Source: an uncultured Desulfobacterium sp.
GTDB lineage: Bacteria > Desulfobacterota > Desulfobacteria > Desulfobacterales > Desulfobacteraceae
Reading direction: 5' to 3'
Assembly (NCBI GenBank): GCA_937124525.1
Contig: CAKZLA010000553.1
Location: 1-20,383, forward strand
DNA: 20,383 nucleotides
Shown: positions 1-6,005 of the stretch, piece after piece
Layout of the letters: the number at the start of each line of letters is the position of its first letter
Position numbering within the stretch: the stretch's first letter is position 1
Notes under the pieces: model-generated
The model's database searches: none
The model's input: only the letters and a program-made list of their open reading frames with translations
What the model was told of the DNA's origin: nothing
Made by a program: the position numbers and the translations under genes

Positions 1-510
1 GATGGAAATATTGAAGAGCGGCGAACGACTGTATCTGTGTTTAATGGCCCTGATCCCGGCATCCGTGTACTTGATACCGTTGAAGAAGAAGCTGAGGCAG
101 TGGCGTTATGGCTGAAGGAGCGTATTAATCAGGGCGTTGAACCCCATGAAATAGGTGTGTTTGTTCGCTCTGTCGGTCAATTTGATCGGGCAAAACAGGC
201 GGTGGAGCAGGCGGGGATTCCGTATAAGATGTTGGATGATTGCATGGCGACCACCACAGGCAAGTTGTCCATCAGTACCATGCACCTGGCTAAGGGACTG
301 GAGTTTCGATCCGTTGCCGTGATGGCCTGCGATGATGAAATTATCCCTTTGGAGGAACGCATGGTATCAGTTTCCGATGACGCGGATCTCGAAGATGTCT
401 ATGATACCGAGCGTCATCTGCTTTATGTCGCCTGCACTCGTGCCAGGGATTATCTGTTAGTCACCAGTGTGGCCCCAGCTTCAGAGTTTATTGACGATTT
501 AAAAATGTGA
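1..510 (+). CDS. UvrD/Rep-type DNA helicase, C-terminal part (5' end outside window)
   Basis: The frame is open from base 1 to a TGA at 508-510, so only about 169 C-terminal residues are visible. They match the UvrD_C/UvrD_C_2 part of superfamily 1A helicases. A motif V-like segment, STMHLAKGLEFRSVAVMACD, is followed by the motif VI-like segment ERHLLYVACTRARDYLLV, whose arginines contact ATP. These enzymes unwind DNA 3' to 5' using ATP in repair or phage defence. The C-terminus ends shortly after motif VI, as in NERD-associated or DUF2075-like helicases rather than full-length UvrD. A NERD-type zinc-finger remnant follows at 589, which may or may not be related. The N-terminal Walker motifs lie outside the window, so the exact subfamily is open. 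Confidence 0.88.
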   Translation, partial: DGNIEERRTTVSVFNGPDPGIRVLDTVEEEAEAVALWLKERINQGVEPHEIGVFVRSVGQFDRAKQAVEQAGIPYKMLDDCMATTTGKLSISTMHLAKGLEFRSVAVMACDDEIIPLEERMVSVSDDADLEDVYDTERHLLYVACTRARDYLLVTSVAPASEFIDDLKM

Positions 511-531
511 GTATCACAAAGAACTTTTGGA

Positions 532-573
532 CTTGATCATAACGTCGGCCACCTTGTGGTAAAATTTTAACGG
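532..573. repeat. dispersed short repeat, copy 1
   Basis: This 42-base stretch begins 21 bases past the helicase stop. It matches 6251-6292 at 34 of 42 positions, and every difference is a transition. A shorter match lies at 11872-11896 (21 of 25). The shared core is AACRTCGGCCA. On the minus strand it reads as a conserved peptide tail with core K-(V/M)-A-D-V-(M/G)-(I/T)-K. On the plus strand it can fold as CCAC-CTT-GTGG. Function is unknown. Confidence 0.7.
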
Positions 574-588
574 TGGAAAAGAAAATAG

Positions 589-879
589 GTCTTTATCCGT
601 TACATTAAGTCAAAGCAGGAAATACTACTTTCACAGCCTGAAGTGGATTCGATAACTGCTCAAATTCAATCAGAGCGACTCCAACCCTCTCTGAAAACAC
701 ATCAAGACCACGTTATGCATGTAAAAGAAATTCAACATAGAAAAGAGTCAACGAGAATATGTCCAAGATGTGGAAGTGAAATGGTTCTGCGTACTGTAAA
801 AAATGGTGCAAATACGGGGCAAGAGTTTTGGGGTTGTTCTCAGTTTCCAAAATGCCGTGCAATGTCAAAATGTACTTAA
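589..879 (+). pseudogene. C-terminal remnant of a NERD-type nuclease-related protein (C4 zinc finger)
   Basis: The frame is open from 589 (after a TAG at 586-588) to a TAA at 877-879. It ends in a topoisomerase-type C4 zinc finger, CPRCGSEMV followed by a WGCSQFPKCR segment, giving a Cys-x2-Cys then Cys-x5-Cys pattern. The preceding residues (SQPEVDSITAQIQSERLQPS, then THQDHVMHV) resemble the linker between the NERD nuclease fold and this finger in NERD proteins. The N-terminal nuclease domain is missing, and no ATG or convincing ribosome site begins the frame; GTG at 643 is the only usable start. I read it as a 3' remnant, possibly retained as a cassette. Its stop codon lies inside the R'' box of attC-1, a common cassette arrangement. 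A functional 78-residue DNA-binding peptide is not excluded. Confidence 0.6.
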
Positions 880-974
880 CAATTGCTTGCATGCACTCCG
901 AGTGCAAGTGCAGTCTTTCGGTGGTCTTCATCATACGAAGGTTGTCAAATCGTCGGATGAAGCACGCGTTGGGT
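874..974 (+). other. attC-like recombination site 1 (integron cassette)
   Basis: The left end is a perfect inverse core ACTTAAC (874-880, consensus RYYYAAC). The right end is a perfect core GTTGGGT (968-974, consensus GTTRRRY). Just inside, TGCTTGCAT (884-892) pairs with ATGAAGCA (957-964) except for one extra G on the left arm. That unpaired G in L'' is the hallmark that orients attC sites for IntI. The variable loop contains small hairpins. The 101-base length fits an attC site, and the upstream frame stops within the R'' box. Confidence 0.72.
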
Positions 975-996
975 GTAAAGAAAGGAGTAACTACAA

Positions 997-1183
997 ATGA
1001 TTAGAAAAATTGCATGTCTGATCACAATTGGATTGATTTTCTCAGGGATTATACTGTCTTGGCGGCGGATTTAAAAAAGGAAGTGGTAGCCCTTTTTGCA
1101 ACGGAAAGATGGCAGTGGAAACGGTCACCCCCATGATGGACAAGGATGGTGTTTGGCGAGTGTCAGGATACTATATCAAATAA
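997..1183 (+). pseudogene. decayed lipoprotein, DUF4019-like C-terminus, frameshifted
   Basis: An ATG at 997 follows AAAGGAG with good spacing and starts a signal peptide ([20 protein letters not shown]). The frame stops at 1072. Shifting one base at about 1058-1061 restores a lipobox (L-S-C followed by GGG) and continues to a TAA at 1181-1183. The end of that second frame, VETVTP...[11 protein letters not shown], resembles the C-terminus of DUF4019 proteins. The simplest reading is loss of one C (TGC to TG) after the lipobox serine. The product would also be only about 60 residues, so an internal deletion is likely as well. It is the first frame in the second cassette. Confidence 0.55.
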
Positions 1184-1218
1184 GGACTCAACCACCCAGT
1201 GAACCAGACGGAAACATA

Positions 1219-1331
1219 TGGGGTCGGCAAAACGGTATTTTAAAGCCCCAAAATACCGTTTTAAGAGTAAGGCATAGCCCAAAAAAGAACGTATTTCGTT
1301 TTAAATTAGCATGTTACTGTGGCCGACCCCA
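1219..1331. mobile_element. MITE-like element with TA target duplication
   Basis: TGGGGTCGGC (1219-1228) and its exact reverse complement (1322-1331) form 10-base terminal inverted repeats, each flanked by TA (1217-1218 and 1332-1333). TA duplication is typical of IS630/Tc1-mariner-type insertion. Inside the left end is a perfect hairpin: a 13-base arm at 1229-1241, an 8-base loop and a 13-base arm at 1250-1262. There is no transposase, so this is a non-autonomous element of 113 bases. It sits between the lipoprotein remnant and the 79-codon frame. Confidence 0.6.
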
Positions 1332-1382
1332 TAGTAAGTAGATGGGCACCGGCAGTGGACAGAGGCACTGCCTGGACAGAGT

Positions 1383-1622
1383 ATGGGAGCTCTGAAAGCA
1401 AATCTTGAAACGGAACACCTTGCAGTCGCTTCTATTGAGTATTTAGGTTGGAATGACGTGAAAGTAATTTTTGATGATCCAGACAAACAATTTTACTCTT
1501 TTCAAGTTGAGGGACATACCTATGACCAGAAATATGGAGGCTTCGCGTTTAGGTTTTTAGATGCTGAATACAGAGCTGATATAGTAAATGCTGACTTATC
1601 ATATATGTGGGGGGGACACTGA
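1383..1622 (+). CDS. hypothetical cassette-encoded protein, 79 aa
   Basis: This frame encodes a 79-residue acidic, aromatic-rich protein (LGWNDVKVIFDDPDKQFYSF, then YGGFAFRFLDAEYRADIVNA). No signal peptide or membrane segment is visible, and I do not recognise the family. The ATG at 1383 lacks a clear ribosome site. The frame remains open upstream to a TAA at 1335-1337, right at the MITE edge, so the original N-terminus may have been displaced by the insertion. The TGA ends six bases before the attC-2 R'' box, the normal spacing for a gene cassette. Confidence 0.45.
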   Translation: MGALKANLETEHLAVASIEYLGWNDVKVIFDDPDKQFYSFQVEGHTYDQKYGGFAFRFLDAEYRADIVNADLSYMWGGH

Positions 1623-1628
1623 TTTTTT

Positions 1629-1879
1629 GCATAACAATTGCTTGCACCCGACCGGGTGCAAGTGCTGTTTCTTTCTGTCGACAGGCTGTTACGGAACTAA
1701 AAATATTTTCATAAAAATACCATATGCAATGGTTGTTGTTTCAATAAGATGCTACATATTGTGGTTTGATCTGCAAACAATTCATTTCGTAACAGCCTGT
1801 CGACTTCGTCACCTGAAGGCTCTTAAAAAAACAAACACTGTCGTGCTTCAGCACCCGTCGGGTGAAGCATACGTTCGGT
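1629..1879 (+). other. attC-like site 2, unusually long (251 bases)
   Basis: The left inverse core is GCATAAC (1629-1635) and the right core is GTTCGGT (1873-1879), each one base off consensus. Inside, TGCTTGCACCCG (1639-1650) pairs with CGGGTGAAGCA (1859-1869) except for one extra G on the left, the diagnostic L'' bulge. A second perfect stem, GTCGACAGGCTGTTACG (1677-1693) against 1788-1804, continues the cruciform. About 94 AT-rich bases lie in the apical loop. Each arm also carries a local hairpin (1643-1664 and 1847-1867). Most attC sites are about 55-150 bases, so this one is exceptional or carries an insertion. Confidence 0.62.
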
Positions 1880-1898
1880 ATCCCATTTTTAAAATTTG

Positions 1899-1927
1899 TT
1901 GACATTCGGCACACGCTTTATTACATT
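1899..1927 (+). promoter_or_regulatory. sigma70-type promoter of the toxin-antitoxin cassette
   Basis: A consensus -35 TTGACA (1899-1904), a 17-base spacer and a -10 TACATT (1922-1927) lie immediately before the toxin start. Only six bases separate the -10 box from the ATG at 1934, and no ribosome site is present. Transcription would therefore begin at or next to the start codon, predicting a leaderless message. A private promoter is typical of toxin-antitoxin cassettes in integrons. Confidence 0.6.
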
Positions 1928-1933
1928 TAGTTT

Positions 1934-2215
1934 ATGGATTATTATAAATGGAATAAAGAAAAAAATGAAAAGCTTAAAATAGAACGTGGCCTGAGTTTTG
2001 AACAAATAGCCATGCATGTTGAACGAGGTGATGTTCTTGATATCGTAGATCATCCTAACCAAAAAAAATATCCTAATCAGCAATTACTCGTAGTTGAAAT
2101 CAATAATTATGCTTACCTTGTTCCATTTGTCGAATATGAAAATAGCAAATTTTTAAAAACAATAATTCCAAGTCGCAAAGCCACTCGTGATTATTTAGGA
2201 GGTAAAAATGAATAA
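1934..2215 (+). CDS. brnT: BrnT-family ribonuclease toxin of a type II toxin-antitoxin pair
   Basis: This 93-residue protein fits BrnT (DUF497/COG2929) in size and layout. It opens with an aromatic MDYYKWNKEKNEK segment and then FEQI, matching the family's 'F-x-W-D-x-x-K-x-x-x-N...hgisFeea' pattern. The C-terminal IIPSRKATRD resembles the conserved 'iISARkAtrrEr' segment that carries catalytic and RNA-contacting residues. Family members are RelE-fold RNases that stop translation and are neutralised by BrnA. The next gene overlaps by 8 bases, the usual brnT-brnA arrangement. The start is the first ATG after a strong promoter. A second ATG at 1948 lies in a different frame. Confidence 0.8.
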   Translation: MDYYKWNKEKNEKLKIERGLSFEQIAMHVERGDVLDIVDHPNQKKYPNQQLLVVEINNYAYLVPFVEYENSKFLKTIIPSRKATRDYLGGKNE

Positions 2216-2522
2216 AATTAAACTTGATAAAGATGAACAAGAAATTTTAAAATCCTTTGAAGACGGTGAGTGGAAATCCGTGCAAAATGTTAAAGAAGAA
2301 ATAATGAAACACCAGCAGTATGCACGTAATACTTTGAAAAAAGATAAAAGGGTTAATATTAGGATTTCTTCTAAAGTCTTAGAAGAAATCCAAGCTCTTG
2401 CTGTAGAGGATGGAATTCCATATCAAACACTTATGTCTAGTGTCTTGCACCGTTATGTTTCTGGCTACCTAATAGAGAAACCAAGACCGAACAAACCGCT
2501 GGAGGGGGTCGGGGGGTGCTGA
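2208..2522 (+). CDS. BrnA-like ribbon-helix-helix antitoxin
   Basis: This 104-residue protein overlaps the toxin by 8 bases and has a ribosome site (TTAGGAGG) within the toxin's end. The N-terminal half is highly charged. Residues about 47-85 hold a ribbon-helix-helix segment: RVNIRISSKVLEEIQALAVE, then GIPYQTLMSSVLHRYVSGYL. This matches CopG/BrnA-type antitoxins that bind the operator as dimers. The C-terminal tail (NKPLEGVGGC) looks like read-through into cassette-terminal DNA. Its expected role is to bind and inhibit the toxin and to autorepress the promoter at 1899. The RHH call is firm; the specific BrnA name is inferred from the partner. Confidence 0.75.
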   Translation: MNKIKLDKDEQEILKSFEDGEWKSVQNVKEEIMKHQQYARNTLKKDKRVNIRISSKVLEEIQALAVEDGIPYQTLMSSVLHRYVSGYLIEKPRPNKPLEGVGGC

Positions 2523-2641
2523 GTGGTTCTTGAAGGTTCAGCTTTAATAAAATTTTTAATCATACAGAGGTTGTCGATATTAAGCCCCCGACGCTTCAGC
2601 GATAGTAAGGTAAATTCTACACCCCACTTACTACTTAGGCA

Positions 2642-2689
2642 CCTCAACAAACCACTGCACTGGGCAAGCCAGTGAGTTAAGTGTTATGT
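2642..2689 (+). other. attC-like site 3 (short)
   Basis: The left box CCTCAAC (2642-2648) and right box GTTATGT (2683-2689) frame a stem in which ACTGCACTGG (2654-2663) pairs with CCAGTGAGT (2669-2677), leaving one unpaired G on the left arm. The loop is only GCAAG. GTTATGT deviates from GTTRRRY in the way Vibrio VCR GTTATGC does. At 48 bases it is shorter than usual. Its position between two cassette genes, at the far end of a 119-base gap after the antitoxin, supports the call. Confidence 0.5.
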
Positions 2690-2706
2690 GTCTAAAAGGT
2701 GAGATT

Positions 2707-2994
2707 ATGTCAGTATTCTTTTTAGTTCAGATTGAAACAATCTTAGATGAAAATATGTATAGAGAGTACATTGATAAAGCCACTCCTATTATAAAAAAAT
2801 ATGGAGGTGAATATATTCTTCGGTCAGAGAAAATAAACATCTTGACTGGAGATTGGAACCTGAAGCGTATCCTATTAATTCGTTTTGCAAGCAAAGAGAA
2901 AATTCAAGAGTGTTTACAATCGAGTGAATACAGAGATATAGCCCATTTGAGAGAAAATTCTACCACATCTAAAGCAATAATAATTGAGGAATAA
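2707..2994 (+). CDS. DUF1330 domain-containing protein (ferredoxin-like fold)
   Basis: This 95-residue protein fits the DUF1330/dimeric alpha-beta barrel family. Its pattern is FFLVQIETILDENMYREYI, then KATPIIKKYGGEYILRSEK, LLIRFASKEKIQECLQSSEY and a late AIIIEE strand. The family's catalytic role, if any, is unknown. ATG 2707 is chosen because AAAGGTGAG precedes it; an in-frame ATG at 2686 overlaps the attC-3 core and lacks a ribosome site. DUF1330 genes are frequent integron cargo. Here the gene starts 24 bases after the attC-3 core and stops just before attC-4. Confidence 0.75.
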   Translation: MSVFFLVQIETILDENMYREYIDKATPIIKKYGGEYILRSEKINILTGDWNLKRILLIRFASKEKIQECLQSSEYRDIAHLRENSTTSKAIIIEE

Positions 2995-2996
2995 AA

Positions 2997-3064
2997 AGTT
3001 AACCAGTCACCACCGGAGCGTCCGATCTTTTTGGCTACCCACTTAAGGTGTTGGCTGGTTCCAA
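2997..3064 (+). other. degenerate attC-like site 4 / imperfect inverted repeat
   Basis: Directly after the DUF1330 stop, AACCAGTCACCACC (3001-3014) pairs with GGTGTTGGCTGGTT (3047-3060) at 12 of 14 positions. The flanking boxes (AGTTAAC and GTTCCAA) only partly fit attC consensus. The site is exactly where the cassette's attC is expected, so I read it as a decayed attC. It could simply be an unrelated inverted repeat. It also marks the junction with the truncated transporter on the other strand. Confidence 0.35.
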
Positions 3065-3143
3065 AATACCGTTTATCGCCCAAGAACATCGGAGCTGGTT
3101 GACTGAGCATATTCGCAAATGGGATATCGAGATCATCCGACAC

Positions 3144-3329
3144 CCTTATGTGGACATCCGGCCGAGAATCAACAAGAACAAGGACGATTCCCCCAACTAT
3201 TAGCGCCCCGATGGTTTCATAGATCATGGCACTCATGGGGCTGATATATCGAGTGGTGATCTTGGGAATAAATCCCCATAATCCCCAACAAATAAGCGTT
3301 ACAGATGCAGGCAATATCCAGGTCTTCAT
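3144..3329 (-). pseudogene. EamA/DMT-family transporter, N-terminal fragment
   Basis: From an ATG at 3329 with AAGGAGA upstream, about 62 residues match the start of EamA (drug/metabolite transporter) proteins. The first helix contains SVTLICWGLWGF and the second AMIYETIGALIVGGIVLVLV. Full members have ten helices and about 280-300 residues. The resemblance ends near 3144. The frame then stays open to 2904 but runs through the attC-4 region and antisense to the DUF1330 gene, with no transporter character. The gene looks cut by the event that placed the cassette array here. Confidence 0.7.
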
Positions 3330-3519
3330 AATCATTCTCCTTTGACAGAATAAAAACGGGTTGAGCTGTTGAAATCGAGTATAATGAATTATCGTCCCCA
3401 AACCGTCCCTAAAAGGGTCCCAAAAGGCATGGGTTTAAAAAAAAATGATTTTTTTTTATTTTAGTATCTGCTTAATATTCTTAATATGTTTTATTTTCAG
3501 GATATTACAAATTGATTAA

Positions 3520-3621
3520 GTAAGTTCTCAATAAGTTCGGGCATTCAGGGAATCCTTTTGAATAGCACCTGGCGTTTAAAGGGTAAGCAGGTTTTATCAC
3601 CCCAGGTTATTGAGAACTTAC
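3520..3621. mobile_element. MITE-like element with 8-base target duplication
   Basis: GTAAGTTCTCAATAA (3520-3534) and its exact reverse complement (3607-3621) form 15-base terminal inverted repeats around a 72-base core. The core has no reading frame. TTGATTAA flanks both sides directly (3512-3519 and 3622-3629); the duplication could be counted as 9 bases if the G is included. This is the signature of a non-autonomous transposed element. The transposase that moved it is not in the window. Confidence 0.78.
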
Positions 3622-3625
3622 TTGA

Positions 3626-3711
3626 TTAAGACGTTTGAAGTAACCTGAAATTGCAATTTTGCCATGAAAAAGATAAAAACCATGGGGCATACATCCATTT
3701 AAACGTCTTAA
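3626..3711. repeat. inverted repeat next to the MITE
   Basis: TTAAGACGTTT (3626-3636) and AAACGTCTTAA (3701-3711) are exact reverse complements 64 bases apart. The left arm overlaps the right target duplication of the MITE, so the repeat predates or shares the insertion site. No gene lies between the arms. It could be an older element end or a decayed terminator. Confidence 0.4.
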
Positions 3712-4015
3712 ACAAGAACATCTTTTTCCCCTTTCCGGTCTTTCATGTCCAAACGTATCACAGGGGACGAAAAGTCTTCCAAGATTGTTGAAGACTGAAG
3801 AAAATTATGATGCCGTGGCCCTTTTTTTCTCAATCGCCCGGATGGTCAGTCCGGATCTGAAATTGAATGCCCAAAATTTTTCCGGGGTTGCCCGTATCTG
3901 TGGACTAACCGGAGGAATGCCCCTTGCCATCATATTGGCAGCTGGCTGGGCAGATATTTTTCCCCCTGAAAAGATTGCTGATGAAATTCTTAACTTAAAC
4001 GCCTGGATTTTCTAA
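3677..4015 (+). pseudogene. fragment of an AfsR/NB-ARC-like signalling ATPase
   Basis: The frame is open from 3677 (TAA at 3674-3676) to a TAA at 4013-4015. It matches the ARC/winged-helix part of AfsR- and LuxR-type STAND ATPases: EHLFPLSGL, then DAVALFFSIARMVSPD, then ARICGLTGGMPLAIILAAGW and PPEKIADEI. 'GMPLAIxLAA' is the GxP sensor motif of this class. The P-loop, Walker B and C-terminal repeat domains are absent on both sides, and no start codon with a ribosome site is seen. These proteins are usually 700-1200 residues, so this is an isolated internal piece. Confidence 0.72.
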
Positions 4016-4135
4016 GGGCCGGGATTCGGGATTTTCACCTTGCCACAAGAGTATGCAAGCGGTTTTTGATACGTCCTGGAACCGTTAAAAAAATGCTGTC
4101 GTGTTCTTTTTCCAATAAATAAATTTTTATTGCAT

Positions 4136-4585
4136 CTAAAATTTATCTCTATTCATTCTTGAAATCATGCATGTGGCAGTTGCATGTGCGTAGATATTAC
4201 CGTCTTCATCTTTTAATGAGCCTTCAGAGACACCCAGTCGCTTCGAACAATGAATAACCCTTGCTCGTGCCTTTAGCGGGGTGCCCATGGGTAATGGTTT
4301 GAGAAGTTGCACATTGAGATCAATCGTTGCATAATTGTCCCCTGGCCCCAGCATTGTATGCACGGCGCATCCTGTCGCAGAATCCAGTATAGTGGCTGCG
4401 AAGCCTCCGTGGACGGTTCCCATTGGGTTTAAATGATTTTTGTTAGCTTCAGCTTGAAATTCCGCAAGGCCCTTTTCCGCCTCCATCAATTTCATTGGGA
4501 TGGTTACCGCCATAGAGGGTAGCGGAATTTCTCCACTGATGACTTTCCTTAATATCTCCAATCCATTTAGTTGATCAATATTCAT
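4136..4585 (-). CDS. PaaI-family hotdog thioesterase
   Basis: This 149-residue protein belongs to the PaaI/YbdB hotdog thioesterases, which hydrolyse acyl- or aryl-CoA in the cytoplasm. The family signature is clear: NPMGTVHGGFAATILDSATG (residues about 53-72), with the HGG loop at 59-61 and the catalytic acidic residue D68 on the central helix. The later strands YATIDLNVQLLKPLPMGTPL and HATATCMIS complete the fold. Its ATG overlaps the stop of the small upstream ORF by ATGA, so the two are probably translationally coupled. A GlxA-type regulator is divergent, and an acyl-CoA ligase lies 3 kb away. The physiological substrate is not evident from sequence. Confidence 0.88.
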   Translation of the reverse strand: MNIDQLNGLEILRKVISGEIPLPSMAVTIPMKLMEAEKGLAEFQAEANKNHLNPMGTVHGGFAATILDSATGCAVHTMLGPGDNYATIDLNVQLLKPLPMGTPLKARARVIHCSKRLGVSEGSLKDEDGNIYAHATATCMISRMNRDKF

Positions 4586-4758
4586 ATCTGCTCCAAGTTT
4601 TCAGGGGGGGTGGTTTTGAAAAAATCTATCTTCGTCTCTTTTTGCTCGATTTTATAAAAAGTCTTTCTCAACTCCGGGAACTCCAGGAATATATACAAAC
4701 GGTTAGTAAAATCAGCTTTTCTGTAATTTTCAAGAATTTTTTCACATCTTGTGTTCAT
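4582..4758 (-). CDS. 58-residue small protein coupled to the thioesterase
   Basis: An ATG at 4758 with a GAGGGG ribosome site opens a 58-codon frame ending in a TGA that overlaps the thioesterase start (ATGA). The product is charged and soluble: NTRCEKILENYRKADF at the start, then LYIFLEFPELRKTFYKIEQK, then a Pro-rich end. No known domain is recognised. The four-base overlap, its own ribosome site and the promoter-like sequence 39 bases upstream argue that it is real. It could be a subunit, a leader ORF or a regulator of the thioesterase. Confidence 0.6.
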   Translation of the reverse strand: MNTRCEKILENYRKADFTNRLYIFLEFPELRKTFYKIEQKETKIDFFKTTPPENLEQI

Positions 4759-4796
4759 TTCGTTGCCCCCCTCTGTCGTTGTTTACTGATCCCATT

Positions 4797-4824
4797 TCAT
4801 AATTAATTTTGATGGCCTTGTAAA
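4797..4824 (-). promoter_or_regulatory. putative promoter for the small ORF and thioesterase
   Basis: On the minus strand, TTTACA (4824-4819), a 16-base spacer and TTATGA (4802-4797) resemble a sigma70 promoter. It would give a leader of about 30 bases before the ATG at 4758. It is a pattern match only. Confidence 0.38.
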
Positions 4825-4965
4825 AGGTCAGAGTCACATGATTTGACAACAATATGGTGGGTGTGAACACCGTTATTACAGCAATAGAGTGTGGTCAAAA
4901 TTTCATGGGCCAACTTTTTACAGGGGCATCGGTCTTGGTATTAAAATAGCTTTTGATTTATTTGT

Positions 4966-4993
4966 TTTGAAGTGGTAAATACGACATTATAGA
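4966..4993 (+). promoter_or_regulatory. putative promoter of the GlxA-type regulator
   Basis: TTTGAA (4966-4971), a 16-base spacer and TATAGA (4988-4993) lie 28 bases before the ATG at 5022, leaving a short leader that contains GGGAGGTGAG. It shares the divergent intergenic space with the thioesterase promoter, so the regulator could act on both. Confidence 0.42.
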
Positions 4994-5021
4994 GTTGGAT
5001 TGTGCCATTTTGGGAGGTGAG

Positions 5022-6005
5022 ATGAAAAAAGTAACAATACTGGCCATGCAGAACAGCATAGGTTTCTCCATTATCAGCCCCATGGAAGTGTTTTCCCAGG
5101 CAGGGGTGATGTGGAATTATTTTAATGGGCTGGAAATGATGCCCTGCTTTGACGTCAGGTTAGTGACAAGCATCGGCAAACCCTTTAAATGTTTAAACGG
5201 CGTCAGGATGGTGCCGGATGGATCAATTCATGACATAGGGGAGACGGATCTGATTGTGGTGAGTTCCATTATGAATATTGATAAAACCCTTCGTATGCAA
5301 GGAGAGGTTCTTGAATGGTTAAAGGATCGGTATCACGAGGGTTCCCATATTGCCACAGTCTGTTCAGGGGCATTCGTACTGGCGGAAACCGGGTTGCTGG
5401 ATGGTAAAACGGCAACCACCCACTGGGGCTTTGCAGATCAATTCAAAAAGCGGTATCCCCAGATAGAACTCAAACCTGAGCGGTTAATTACAGATGAGGG
5501 GGATCTGTTTTGCTCCGGTGGTTATAGCGCTGGTATGGATCTTTCTCTCTATCTGGTGGAAAAATATTGTGGGCATGAAGTGGCCTTGCAGTCTTCAAAA
5601 TCAATGCTTTTTGACATGGGCCGGACCTCCCAGTCCCCTTATTCCGTGTTTCAGTATAGAAAAGATCACAGAGACGATAAAATTCTTGTAGCCCAAGAGT
5701 GGATTGAGGATCATTTTGATAAGCATTTTAATTATGATGATTTGGCTTGTAAAATTGGTATGAGTCGTCGCACATTGGAACGGCGATTTAAAGCCGCCAC
5801 CGGGGAAACCCCTCTGAGGTATCAACAGACCATTCGGGTTGAGGCCTCCAAACGATTGCTGGAAAAAGGAATGCATTCCTTTGATGAAATTACGTATCTG
5901 GTAGGTTACGAAGACAGCAGTACCTTCCGCAAGATCTTTTCAAAACAGACCGGTTTGGCGCCAACGGAATATCTGAAGAAATTTCAGAGAGTAATCACGG
6001 CATAG
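5022..6005 (+). CDS. GlxA-family AraC transcriptional regulator with DJ-1/PfpI domain
   Basis: This 327-residue protein has two parts. Residues about 1-190 form a DJ-1/PfpI-like (class I amidotransferase-like) domain with the nucleophile-elbow Cys in HIATVCSGAFVLAETGLLDG followed by ATTHWG, as in GlxA proteins. Residues about 225-325 are an AraC double helix-turn-helix (LACKIGMSRRTLERRFKAAT, then EITYLVGYEDSSTFRKIFSK). Such proteins sense small metabolites, often amino-acid or betaine related, and activate nearby genes. ATG 5022 is chosen for its excellent GGGAGGTGAG site; an in-frame TTG at 4995 lacks one. It is divergent from the small ORF-thioesterase pair, the most likely target. Confidence 0.88.
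   Translation: MKKVTILAMQNSIGFSIISPMEVFSQAGVMWNYFNGLEMMPCFDVRLVTSIGKPFKCLNGVRMVPDGSIHDIGETDLIVVSSIMNIDKTLRMQGEVLEWLKDRYHEGSHIATVCSGAFVLAETGLLDGKTATTHWGFADQFKKRYPQIELKPERLITDEGDLFCSGGYSAGMDLSLYLVEKYCGHEVALQSSKSMLFDMGRTSQSPYSVFQYRKDHRDDKILVAQEWIEDHFDKHFNYDDLACKIGMSRRTLERRFKAATGETPLRYQQTIRVEASKRLLEKGMHSFDEITYLVGYEDSSTFRKIFSKQTGLAPTEYLKKFQRVITA

Noticed and set aside
2904..3401. 165-codon minus-strand frame as an intact membrane protein
   Set aside because: Only residues from the internal ATG at 3329 to about 3144 resemble a transporter; the rest is chance read-through antisense to the DUF1330 gene and attC-4.
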